Assembly: GCA_040702975.1 (NCBI GenBank)
Contig: CP159990.1
Span: forward strand, 1,054,001-1,118,000
DNA: 64,000 nt
Source: Roseburia hominis
GTDB taxonomy: Bacteria; Bacillota; Clostridia; Lachnospirales; Lachnospiraceae
Direction of reading: 5' to 3'
Made by a program: the position numbers and the translations under genes. The number at the start of each line of letters is the position of its first letter. Position 1 is the first letter of the stretch. Positions 36,543 to 44,782 of this stretch are shown one piece after another. The notes under the pieces were generated by a model. It did not search any database. It saw nothing but the letters and a program-made list of their open reading frames with translations, and was not told where the DNA came from.

Positions 36543-37027
36543 GCCGCAAAAGCCATTATAGCATACCGTTCCGCAATCGTGGAATTTTTCTCTTTTGGGG
36601 CGGTATTCCTACTTTGCGGACATACGGCACAGGGCACGAAAATGTTCCATAATAGGCTTAGTTCATCGATGGATTATTCCAATCGAATGACCGGCCTGTG
36701 TGGGATATGCTTCCCCGGGGATGTAGCGCCATGACTTGCGGCAGGGAGATGGAGGAACCCTGGACGCAATGAGCGTACCAAAGGGAGCGATACACCGCTG
36801 TGAGATTCAGGGGAGGAACGACACCAGGATAAAACGGCAAAATGGACACCAAAATGATACCGAAACGCAACAGACGGGATGGGGCATAGTCTGCCCTGTC
36901 CGTATTATTCCAAAGGATTTCCGGGCGTCTCTATGGCCGGATTTTGCCCCAAAACCGCCCCGAAACATGACACTAAAAATACTGTCCGCCCATTTCCGCT
37001 GTTCTGGCTGACATGGGCGGCTTTTTT
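36543..37027 (+). promoter_or_regulatory. Leader region ending in an intrinsic terminator
   Basis: About 480 GC-rich bases without a convincing gene. At its end CCGCCCAT (36986-36993) pairs with ATGGGCGG (37013-37020), followed by CTTTTTT, only 14 bases before the next start codon and just before its AAGGAGG. The position suggests a leader terminator that controls the downstream replication genes. Confidence 0.55.
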
Positions 37028-37040
37028 GTAAGGAGGCACT

Positions 37041-37229
37041 ATGCCGAGAATGTCAAAGAAGCAGAAGCAGGAACTTGCTTTCTTTCTGAAGGGCCGGGGA
37101 CGAAAAACCTACAATGACCTGTGCCGGAAATGCCAGCGTGACTGCAGGCAGAGCAGCCGGGCTGTGATTGTGGAGTGCCCCCGTTATTTATCTAAGCGCT
37201 CAAAGCATAGAAAGGAGGACACCGACTAA
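37041..37229 (+). CDS. Small cysteine-rich basic protein
   Basis: A 62-residue protein with a strong AAGGAGG site. Cysteines in C-R-K-C-Q-R-D-C and a later Cys suggest a small zinc knuckle; the rest is rich in Lys and Arg. It is the first gene of the replication cluster and ends next to the RepA-like start. Function unknown. Confidence 0.65.
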   Translation: MPRMSKKQKQELAFFLKGRGRKTYNDLCRKCQRDCRQSSRAVIVECPRYLSKRSKHRKEDTD

Positions 37230-37571
37230 ATGGAATTTGAATTTATGACAGCGGATACAGACCTGCCACCAAGTATGCCGCTTCCCAAAGCCACGCTGCG
37301 GCTCCCGGTGAGCAGCACCGCAAAAATCATGTATGCCTGTATGCTGGACGCTGCTCTGGCAAACGGATTGGAGGATATGAACGGGATACTATTTATCCAT
37401 TTCCCGATTATGAAATTGTCGGTGGCACTCTCCCGCAGCCATATGACCGTCAAGCGCTCCCTGAATGAGTTGGAGGAAGCCGGGCTGATTATGCGGGTGC
37501 GGCAGGGCGTTGGGGAAGCGAACAGGATTTATGTATTGATTCCGGGGAAGGAGGAAATCCGCCATGAATGA
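37230..37571 (+). CDS. Winged-helix protein, RepA-N-terminal-like
   Basis: A 113-residue protein with a helix-turn-helix: M-K-L-S-V-A-L-S-R-S-H-M-T-V-K-R-S-L-N-E (residues 68-87) and a wing (A-G-L-I-M-R-V-R-Q). It resembles the N-terminal domain of replication initiator RepA of clostridial elements, without the rest. Overlaps the following gene by eight bases. Confidence 0.65.
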   Translation: MEFEFMTADTDLPPSMPLPKATLRLPVSSTAKIMYACMLDAALANGLEDMNGILFIHFPIMKLSVALSRSHMTVKRSLNELEEAGLIMRVRQGVGEANRIYVLIPGKEEIRHE

Positions 37572-37857
37572 AGAAATTGAAAAGATTACCAAGAGAATTG
37601 AAAAAGTCGAAGCGAAGCTCCGCAAAGCACAGCAGCAAAAAAAGATACTGGAACATCAGGCGAAGGAACTGACACGGAAAGAACGGACGTATCGGCTCTG
37701 CACCAGAGGGGCAATGCTGGAAAGTTATTTTCCCCAGCCGGAAGCGGTGACGGATGAACAGGTGGAAACGTTTTTAAAACTGCTCTTCCACCAGAGTGAT
37801 ACCCATGAGCTTATGCAGAGGATATTCAGCAACACGCAGAAGGAGGAAATGGAATAA
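37564..37857 (+). CDS. DUF3847-like coiled-coil protein
   Basis: A 97-residue protein with a coiled coil over residues 1-45 (K-R-I-E-K-V-E-A-K-L-R-K-A) and the segment L-C-T-R-G-A-M-L-E, typical of DUF3847 proteins that sit upstream of relaxase genes. Likely a helper of mobilization. It overlaps its upstream neighbour; the next gene starts two bases after its stop. Confidence 0.7.
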   Translation: MNEEIEKITKRIEKVEAKLRKAQQQKKILEHQAKELTRKERTYRLCTRGAMLESYFPQPEAVTDEQVETFLKLLFHQSDTHELMQRIFSNTQKEEME

Positions 37858-37858
37858 T

Positions 37859-38173
37859 ATGGATTTTACAAAGAATGAGCTGGATATGGTTTATCAATAT
37901 GCCGCCAGCACGAAAGAAGAACCCCTTGCCGGGCTGAAAGAGATCGTACCTGTGATCCATGACAGGCAGACAAAGGAGATCGTGGAGAATACCATCCGCA
38001 AGCTGGAAGCAATCCCGGAGCCGGAGTGCCGCCGCTTTATTGCTGCCACAAAACAGCACTTTATTGAGAAGAGGGACAATTCCATCCGGCGCAGGCTTGC
38101 CGAAACAAAGGCGCAGAGCAAGGCGAAGAAAACAGCGAAAAGACAAAAGCAGTCAGGCCGGGAACGGCCATAA
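37859..38173 (+). CDS. Small helical protein of the mobilization cluster
   Basis: A 104-residue protein from ATG 37859 (AGGAGG at 37841-37846 lies 12 bases upstream, slightly far). It has a helical body and a Lys/Arg-rich tail (K-A-K-K-T-A-K-R-Q-K). Recurrent in clostridial mobilizable elements; no known function. It ends just before the hairpin cluster. Confidence 0.65.
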   Translation: MDFTKNELDMVYQYAASTKEEPLAGLKEIVPVIHDRQTKEIVENTIRKLEAIPEPECRRFIAATKQHFIEKRDNSIRRRLAETKAQSKAKKTAKRQKQSGRERP

Positions 38174-38203
38174 TTGCTTCCAGAGCGGCAAGCCGGGGCT
38201 TCC

Positions 38204-38281
38204 CCCTCTGAAAGAGGGCGCAACTATACACCACTTGAAAAGTGGTGCGTTGCGCTCTGCCGAGAGCCCCTTGCAGGGGGC
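38204..38281. other. Cluster of three hairpins, candidate origin of transfer
   Basis: CCCTCT-GAA-AGAGGG (38204-38218); a nested pair GCGCAAC (38218-38224) / GTTGCGC (38249-38255) enclosing CACCACTT-GAA-AAGTGGTG (38229-38247); and GCCCC-GGGGC (38266-38281). All lie just after the helper genes and upstream of the relaxase, the usual place for oriT. No nick site can be named. The rest up to 38496 has no gene. Confidence 0.5.
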
Positions 38282-38496
38282 GGATGATTTCGGCTTCACT
38301 CAATCATCACAGGGAACGTTACACTTCCCCTGCGCTGACAGCCGCCAGCTCCCCTTTTGTGGACTTACCGCCCGGAAGCACCTTGCGCTGCAAGCTGTTT
38401 CCGCCCGACAAGTTTTATGAAATCAAACTATACTTTTCAGGTAGGATTAAGTATAATGGAGCCAGTGACAATCGTAATTGTAGGGGGAAATATAGA

Positions 38497-39162
38497 ATGA
38501 AAAAGCCAACCATTAGTCAATATTTATTGTCAACTTGTTTATTTACCATTGATGAATTAAATGAACAGTATGGAGGGTTGTCTAAGGAAGAACTCAAACA
38601 GATAGCTGATGACAAATATAATGAAATGGATATTACGGTTAGACTGGGATATCCTTTTAAACAAACGGTTCATTACACAGTAGGCGATGGAAAGAAAAAT
38701 GGAAGCAAGGTAAATCATGACCTATATGTTGAATCTAAAGATTTTAAAATTGAAATTAAATATTTAAAGAACTGGAAAAGCAATTCAGGAACTAATTCTG
38801 CCAGTAAAACATGGGCTGAATATCAGAAAGATTTTGACTGGCTAATTGAAGAAATTGAAAAAGGTTATAAGCATAAACGTGCTTTTGTAATCGGATGGTT
38901 TAATTGCGTGGATTCAATTACACAGTATTTACAGTTGGGGAGTGGTGCTGGGAGCAAACCATTGGTTAACGAGGAAAGATTAGCATATTTTCCATTTTTA
39001 AGAAAAACTAAGGTTCCAACATATACTTCAGATATAGTTTACAACTATGATAGAGCATACGGAGAGCTTTCATTGGACTTAATAGGTGAAACTAATCCCA
39101 ATTGTAACTGCTTATTTTTAGGAAATGAGGATGATGTATTTCACTTTGCTGTATTTTACTAA
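38497..39162 (+). CDS. AT-rich cargo gene, possible PD-(D/E)XK nuclease
   Basis: A 221-residue protein, ATG 38497 after GGGGGAAA. Base composition is far more AT-rich than the GC-rich genes on both sides. The segment H-D-L-Y-V-E-S-K-D-F-K-I-E-I-K-Y contains an Asp and an E-x-K in the spacing of a nuclease core, preceded by an acidic helix; this suggests a restriction-like nuclease, not proven. No methylase is beside it. It separates the hairpin cluster from the relaxase gene. Confidence 0.55.
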   Translation: MKKPTISQYLLSTCLFTIDELNEQYGGLSKEELKQIADDKYNEMDITVRLGYPFKQTVHYTVGDGKKNGSKVNHDLYVESKDFKIEIKYLKNWKSNSGTNSASKTWAEYQKDFDWLIEEIEKGYKHKRAFVIGWFNCVDSITQYLQLGSGAGSKPLVNEERLAYFPFLRKTKVPTYTSDIVYNYDRAYGELSLDLIGETNPNCNCLFLGNEDDVFHFAVFY

Positions 39163-39252
39163 TTCCATTTGTCAGATTAGAAAATTCACGTTTTCTGAAC
39201 TGATAGCTCATCAAAAATAGAATAACCAGCCATTCACCGGCGACACCACCAG

Positions 39253-39284
39253 GCAGGAAATCTGAAAAGGTCTCCTGCTTTTTC
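39253..39284 (+). terminator. Terminator hairpin before the relaxase gene
   Basis: GCAGGA (39253-39258) with TCCTGC (39273-39278) and TTTTTCTTT, 35 bases before the relaxase start. Confidence 0.55.
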
Positions 39285-39318
39285 TTTGTTCGGAAACCAG
39301 GAGAAAGGAGGCCACGCC

Positions 39319-40908
39319 ATGCTGTGTCCGCACTATGATATTGTCATCATCAAACGGAGCGAAGACCGCTCCGCTGTTGCTTCTGCCGCCTACCAGAGCG
39401 GCGAAAGGCTGTTTTCTGAGTACGATCAGGAACAAAAGTATTACGGCCATAAGAGAGAAGTCGTCCACAAGGAGATCATGCTGCCGCCCCATACGCCGCC
39501 GGAGTATGCAGACCGCAACACCTTGTGGAACTCTGCGGAATCTGTGGAAAGGCGATGGGACTCCCAGCTTACCCGCAGGATCATCCTTGCCATTCCGAGG
39601 GAGCTGCCCCCGGAACGGTACGCTGATCTGCTGCGTGACTACTGCCAGGAGTTTTTTGTTTCCAAAGGCATGATTGCAGATGTTGCCATCCATGACAAAG
39701 GGGACGGGAACCCACACGCCCATATCCTACTTACTCTGCGGGCGATGGATGAAAAAGGAAAATGGCGTCCCAAGAGCCGCAAGGTCTATGACCTTGACGA
39801 AAACGGGGAGAGAATCCGGCTTGCGTCCGGCAGATGGAAAAGCCACAAGGAGGACACCGTGGACTGGAACGACCAGAAATACGCAGAGATCTGGAGGCAG
39901 GGCTGGGCTGATACCGCAAACCGTTATCTGGAAGCTGCCGGACGTACCGAGCGCCTTGACCTGCGATCCTATGAGAGACAGGGTATTGACAAAATCCCCA
40001 CTGTCCACATGGGAGCCGCCGCCAGCCATATGGAGAGGAAAGGTATCCAGACCAATATCGGGAACCTGAACCGGGATATAAAAGCGGCAAACAGCCTTAT
40101 GCAGTCCATTCGGCAGATGGTGCGCCACTTGAAAGGCTGGCTTTCTGACCTGCAGGAGAAGAAAGCGGCGCTCATGGAAGCACTGGAACAGGAAAAGGAG
40201 CCGACACTGCAGGAGCTGCTTTTTCGGTATATCAATCTGCGGCAGGAAGAACGCACCGGTTGGGCGGCAAAAGGATAGCTCAAAGGCAGTGTTGCCGATT
40301 TTAACAAGGTGACGGAAGCAATCCGTTTCCTGCAGGAGAAGGAGATTACCACCGTGGAGAGCCTTGACGTCCATCTGGATGCGGTTAGCCGGAAAGCTGC
40401 TTCTGTCCGTGCTGATATGAAGAAGAAAGAAAAGCGGACAGGGGCTATTGATACCATCCTCTCCCATATCGCAAACCATGAAGCAAACAAAGTCGTTTAT
40501 AAGGAATATGCCGCCATCGGCTGGAAAAGGAAGAAAGAGGAATTTGCGGAAGCGCACCGGGAGGAACTGGGCGCTTTTTTTGCGGCAAGGCGGTTTTTTA
40601 AAGCCCATGAATCTGAGCTTCCGTATAACCGGGATGAGCTTCGCTCAGAGCAGCGGCAGCTTGCGCAAGAAAGGGACGCCGGACAGGAGGAATTGGCAGC
40701 GATCCAGTCGGAGGTGAAGGTACTGCGGAATGTACGGAACTGGATCAACGCAGTATTGCCGCCAGACCAACGCAGGGAAGCCCCGGAACCGGGGAAGAAA
40801 GCTTCCGTCACGCAGAAGCTGAACTGGAAGATCGAGGGCATAAAGCAGAGGGAGGAACTGAGGCAGGAGCAGCCCCGGCAACAGAAAAAACAGGATATGG
40901 AACACTAA
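39319..40908 (+). pseudogene. mobL: MobA/MobL-type relaxase, interrupted by TAG
   Basis: Starts M-L-C-P-H-Y-D-I-V-I-I-K-R after AAAGGAGG. Relaxase landmarks: S-A-V-A-S-A-A-Y-Q-S-G-E and the metal-binding H-A-H in N-P-H-A-H-I-L (the third His in A-I-H-D-K). It nicks oriT and leads the DNA strand into a conjugation channel. TAG at 40276-40278 stops the frame after 319 residues; the same frame continues to 40908 (a helical tail of about 210 residues). The nicking domain lies before the stop, so partial function is possible. Confidence 0.82.
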
Positions 40909-40916
40909 GCAATCAG

Positions 40917-40958
40917 GCGTCTGCCATTTTCACCGAGGGAATGACAGGCGCTTTTTTT
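40917..40958 (+). terminator. Terminator after the relaxase gene
   Basis: GCGTCTG pairs with CAGGCGC (one G-U pair), followed by seven T at 40952-40958, 30 bases before the primase start. Confidence 0.7.
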
Positions 40959-40987
40959 AATTCTAATTATTTTCAGGAGGAGAACGA

Positions 40988-41635
40988 TTGAATGTATTTG
41001 AAGCCGTAAAGCAGTCTGTTACCATCCGGCAGGCTGCGGAACAATACGGAATCCGGGTGAGCAGGAACGGGATGTGCGTCTGCCCGTTCCACAAGGATAA
41101 AAACCCCAGCATGAAAGTAGATCGCCGCTTCCACTGCTTCGGCTGCCAGGCGGACGGGGATGTGATTGATTTTGTGGCACGGCTTTACGGTTTGCCTGTT
41201 AAGGAAGCCGCCCTGCGGCTGGCGCAGGATTTTTCCATCCCCTATGAGGACAGGGAACTGCCGGTCAGGCGCCGGGCAAAGCCGCCGCCCCGGAAGGAAA
41301 CGCCGGAACAGCAGTTTAAGCGCATGGAGCGGTACTGCTTCCGGGTGCTGTCCGATTATTACCATCTCCTGAGCCGCTGGGAAAAGGAGTTTGCCCCGCA
41401 GGCGCCGGGGGAAGAACGGAACCCCTTGTTTACGGAAGCCCTGCAGCGCAAGAGCCATGTGGGATACCTGCTGGATGTGCTGCTGTCTGCTGATCTGGGG
41501 GAACGTGCTTCCCTGATTATCGAATACGGAAAGGAAGTGAGGAACCTTGAGCGAAGAATGGCAGAGCTTGCCGCCGGAGGTACGGCAGGCCGTGACCGAC
41601 ACCATAAACGAAGCGTCGCCGTCCAAGAGCGTTGA
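40988..41635 (+). CDS. CHC2 zinc-finger primase-like protein
   Basis: A 215-residue protein with a DnaG-type zinc ribbon: C-V-C-P-F-H-K-D-K-N-P-S and F-H-C-F-G-C-Q-A-D-G-D (residues 36-63). The polymerase domain of DnaG is absent. Such short proteins start replication of integrative elements together with a VapE-type helicase, encoded next. TTG 40988 is the apparent start after GGAGGAG. It overlaps the next gene by 89 bases. Confidence 0.8.
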   Translation: MNVFEAVKQSVTIRQAAEQYGIRVSRNGMCVCPFHKDKNPSMKVDRRFHCFGCQADGDVIDFVARLYGLPVKEAALRLAQDFSIPYEDRELPVRRRAKPPPRKETPEQQFKRMERYCFRVLSDYYHLLSRWEKEFAPQAPGEERNPLFTEALQRKSHVGYLLDVLLSADLGERASLIIEYGKEVRNLERRMAELAAGGTAGRDRHHKRSVAVQER

Positions 41636-42869
41636 AGAAGTGAAATTCATGCTAGAGGGCACCGAGAAAGGCGGTGTCCGTAACAGTATCCAGAACTGCC
41701 TTACTGTTTTCCGGTATGACCCGGTGCTGTCCGGCGCAATCGCAAAGAACCTTCTGACAGAGCGGAATGACCTGATAAGGCCCATCCGCAAACGGCGCAG
41801 CCCCGGCAGAGCCTTGACGGATACCGATATGAAGTATATCCGGCTGTATCTGGAAAAGAATTATAACCTTACCAGCGAGAAAAAGATCGAGGACGCTGCC
41901 GAGCTTGCCGCCGAGGAAAACGCCTACCACCCTGTAAGGGAGTACCTTGACAGCCTTGTGTGGGACGGCACGGAACGAATCCGCTATTGCCTGCGGCACT
42001 TTCTGGGAGCCGACACGGACGAATACACCTACCAGTCTCTACGGCTGTTCCTGCTGGGGGCGGTATGCCGGGTATTCTCACCTGGCTGTAAGTTCGAGGT
42101 CATGTTCTGTCTGGTGGGCGGGCAGGGAGCCGGGAAATCCACGTTCTTCCGCTTCCTTGCGGTCAGGGATGAATGGTTCTCTGATGACCTGCGGAAGCTG
42201 GACGATGATAACGTGTACCGGAAACTGCAGGGCCACTGGATCATTGAAATGTCGGAGATGATCGCCACAGCCAATGCCAAAAGCATTGAGGAAATCAAGT
42301 CCTTCCTGAGCCGCCAGAAGGAGGTCTATAAAGTGCCGTATGCCATCCACCCGGAGGACAGGCCGAGACAGTGCGTGTTTGGCGGTTCTTCCAACGCCCT
42401 TGATTTCCTGCCCCTTGACCGCACCGGGAACCGGCGCTTTTTGCCGGTCATGGTCTACCCGGAACGGGCGGAGGTACACATTTTAGACGATGAAGCCGCT
42501 TCCAGAGCCTACATCGGGCAGGTATGGGCGGAAACGATGGAAATCTACCGCAGCGGCAATTTTAAGCTGGTATTCAGCCCCGAAATGGTACAGTACCTGA
42601 AGGTACACCAGCGGGATTTTATGCCGGAGGATACCAAAGCGGGGATGATACAAGCCTACCTTGACCGCTATACCGGCAGCGCCGTCTGCTCCAAGCAGCT
42701 TTACCGGGAAGCCTTGAACCATCCCTGCGAGGAACCCAGGCAGTGGGAAATCCGGGAGATCAACGACATCATGAACCACTGTATCACGGGATGGCGGTAT
42801 TTCTCCAATCCCCGGATATTTGGGGAATACGGCAGGCAAAAGGGCCGGTTGCCGGGAAAAATCCCGTAA
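41547..42869 (+). CDS. VapE-family replication ATPase
   Basis: A 440-residue protein from TTG 41547. Virulence-associated E domain with Walker A V-G-G-Q-G-A-G-K-S-T near residue 193 and W-I-I-E-M-S-E-M (Walker B) near 235, plus the R-x-C-V-F-G-G-S-S-N sensor. A superfamily 3-like helicase for element replication. The last residues (G-R-L-P-G-K-I-P) differ from what I expect for this family, so the tail may be altered. A small hairpin with CTTTTCT follows; 42897-43094 holds no gene. Confidence 0.82.
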   Translation: MSEEWQSLPPEVRQAVTDTINEASPSKSVEEVKFMLEGTEKGGVRNSIQNCLTVFRYDPVLSGAIAKNLLTERNDLIRPIRKRRSPGRALTDTDMKYIRLYLEKNYNLTSEKKIEDAAELAAEENAYHPVREYLDSLVWDGTERIRYCLRHFLGADTDEYTYQSLRLFLLGAVCRVFSPGCKFEVMFCLVGGQGAGKSTFFRFLAVRDEWFSDDLRKLDDDNVYRKLQGHWIIEMSEMIATANAKSIEEIKSFLSRQKEVYKVPYAIHPEDRPRQCVFGGSSNALDFLPLDRTGNRRFLPVMVYPERAEVHILDDEAASRAYIGQVWAETMEIYRSGNFKLVFSPEMVQYLKVHQRDFMPEDTKAGMIQAYLDRYTGSAVCSKQLYREALNHPCEEPRQWEIREINDIMNHCITGWRYFSNPRIFGEYGRQKGRLPGKIP

Positions 42870-43094
42870 CTGCGGGCTTTTCTCCCCCTTAACAACCAAA
42901 AAATAAAAGAAAAAGTAAATAGATAAGCAGACCGCCAGACAGAGATTATTTTCAATGTTTTTTGAAGCCCGTTGCCGGACTTCGTTGCCGCCCATCCCCT
43001 GTCTGGCTTATTTCATATGCGCGGGCAACGAGCCAAGCGGATATGTTTGCATATCCATTTGGTGACTGCTGTACAACGATAGTTATGGAGGTAA

Positions 43095-43412
43095 ATGCCT
43101 ATGGCAAGTAGTAAGACAAGTGTTAATGAAAACTATAATTCTGATATTCCGGTTTGGCACAGATATACGCTGACCATTGAAGAGGCTGCAGGATATTATC
43201 ATATCGGCGAAACAAAGCTGCGGACGATTATTGGCGAACATCCAAACGGAGATTTCTATGTTATGAATGGAAATAGAGCGTTGATTAAACGTGAGAAGTT
43301 TGAACGGTATCTGGATCAGGCGACTGTCGTGCAAAAACTCTTGAAAAAAGATCGTGGCAGACTGCTGATTTTCCATGATAAAGCTATACGGAGAGCTGGA
43401 TTTGTGGTATGA
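43095..43412 (+). CDS. xis: Excisionase, Tn916 Xis-like
   Basis: A 105-residue protein (99 from the second ATG at 43101) with a winged-helix/MerR-like segment L-T-I-E-E-A-A-G-Y-Y-H-I-G-E-T-K-L-R, as in Tn916 Xis. It bends the element ends and directs the integrase to excision. GGAG precedes the start. Its 3' end overlaps upstream codons of the integrase frame, whose proper start is 43456. Confidence 0.85.
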   Translation: MPMASSKTSVNENYNSDIPVWHRYTLTIEEAAGYYHIGETKLRTIIGEHPNGDFYVMNGNRALIKREKFERYLDQATVVQKLLKKDRGRLLIFHDKAIRRAGFVV

Positions 43413-43455
43413 TGACATCGCAAGTCTGACTCTCCTTTTTGAAAGGAGAGATTTC

Positions 43456-44655
43456 ATGAGCGAAAAAAGGCGAGATAATCGTAATAGGATTTTGCATGAA
43501 GGTGAATACCAGCGTACAGATGGGAGGTATCGTTTTCGGTATATTGATGAGGACGGTAAGGAAAAGAATGTATATAGTTGGCGGTTGGACAAAAAGGATC
43601 CGACACCCAAAGGCAGGAAGCGTGAGCTATCTCTGAGAGAGAAAGAAAAGCAGATCGAAGCGGATTTGTTCGATCATATTGTTACCAACGGAGGCAATTA
43701 CACGGTTCTTGAGTTGGTGGAGAAGTATGTATCTCTGAAAACAGGTGTCCGTCATAATACCGTTGCCGGGTACAAGACAGTTATTAATGTCCTGAAGAAA
43801 GAAGCATTTGGAAAGCAGCGCATTGATAAAGTACGTTTGTCAGATGCAAAGGCGTGGCTGATTAAGCTCCAGCAGGCGGACGGCAGAGGGTACAGCTCCA
43901 TTCACTCTATCAGAGGTGTGCTTAGACCGGCCTTTCAAATGGCAGTGGATGACGATCTGATTCGCAAAAATCCCTTTGGATTTGAACTTGCATCTGTAAT
44001 CGTCAATGATTCCGTTACCAGAGAAGCGATCACCCGGAAGCAAGAGCGGGATTTGCTGAAATTTATCAAAGAAGATAGGCATTTCAGCAGATACTACGAT
44101 GCAATTTATATCCTCTTTCATACGAGCCTGCGGATTTCGGAGTTCTGTGGGTTGACTATTCCCGATATTGAGTTCAGCGATATGCGAATCAAGATAGATC
44201 ATCAGCTGCAGCGCACATCGCAGATGCAGTACGTGATTCAGGAACCAAAGACGGAAAGCGGTGTCCGTTATGTGCCGATGACAGAGGAAGTGGCGGAATG
44301 CTTTCGCCGCATCATTGCTAACCGGGAAGCACCGAAAGTGGAACCGATGGTGGATGGCTATATTCGGTTTCTGTTTCTGGACAAGAATGATATGCCGATG
44401 GTGGCTCTTCACTGGGAGAAGTACATGGAACATATTGTTGAAAAATACAATAAGATTTATCGTATCCAGATGCCGAAAGTTACTCCACATGTATGCAGGC
44501 ATACCTTCTGTTCCAATATGGCAAAATCCGGAATGAACCCGAAGACATTGCAGTACATTATGGGGCATTCGGATATCAGCGTGACGTTGAACACCTACAC
44601 ACATGTGCAGTATGATGACGCAAAGGCAGAGCTGCTTCGGGTGGCGGACGCCTGA
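43456..44655 (+). CDS. int: Tn916-family tyrosine integrase
   Basis: A 399-residue integrase beginning M-S-E-K-R-R-D-N-R, as in Tn916 Int. Arm-binding domain 1-75, core-binding 80-180, catalytic domain with Arg226, His345, Arg348, His371 and Tyr381. Intact. It lies at the right end of island 4, directed towards the phosphatase gene, so it is the enzyme expected to act at the TGCCACGGCA site. Downstream, T-T-T-T-A-C-C-A-A repeats (44687-44700) look like arm sites. Confidence 0.92.
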   Translation: MSEKRRDNRNRILHEGEYQRTDGRYRFRYIDEDGKEKNVYSWRLDKKDPTPKGRKRELSLREKEKQIEADLFDHIVTNGGNYTVLELVEKYVSLKTGVRHNTVAGYKTVINVLKKEAFGKQRIDKVRLSDAKAWLIKLQQADGRGYSSIHSIRGVLRPAFQMAVDDDLIRKNPFGFELASVIVNDSVTREAITRKQERDLLKFIKEDRHFSRYYDAIYILFHTSLRISEFCGLTIPDIEFSDMRIKIDHQLQRTSQMQYVIQEPKTESGVRYVPMTEEVAECFRRIIANREAPKVEPMVDGYIRFLFLDKNDMPMVALHWEKYMEHIVEKYNKIYRIQMPKVTPHVCRHTFCSNMAKSGMNPKTLQYIMGHSDISVTLNTYTHVQYDDAKAELLRVADA

Positions 44656-44782
44656 AGAGCCTGTTGGTACAGGGCGAAATTTTACCAACAGTTTTACCAA
44701 TATTGCAGAGAAAATATGGGAAGATTTGAAAAGATAGTCCCAAGACAAGGGAAAGCTTAAATACCGGAAAAACCTGTAATAT

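Noticed and set aside
36736..37011. 91-codon frame in the leader of the replication cluster
   Set aside because: No ribosome site, odd composition, and it runs into a terminator stem.
2570..40278. Reassignment of TAG as a sense codon
   Set aside because: Two genes have in-frame TAG, but others (barnase, the coiled-coil gene) end normally at TAG, and a third broken gene has TAA. Decay is simpler.
39727..40608. Long minus-strand frames opposite the relaxase gene
   Set aside because: Antisense shadows of a GC-rich, Glu/Lys-coded gene.
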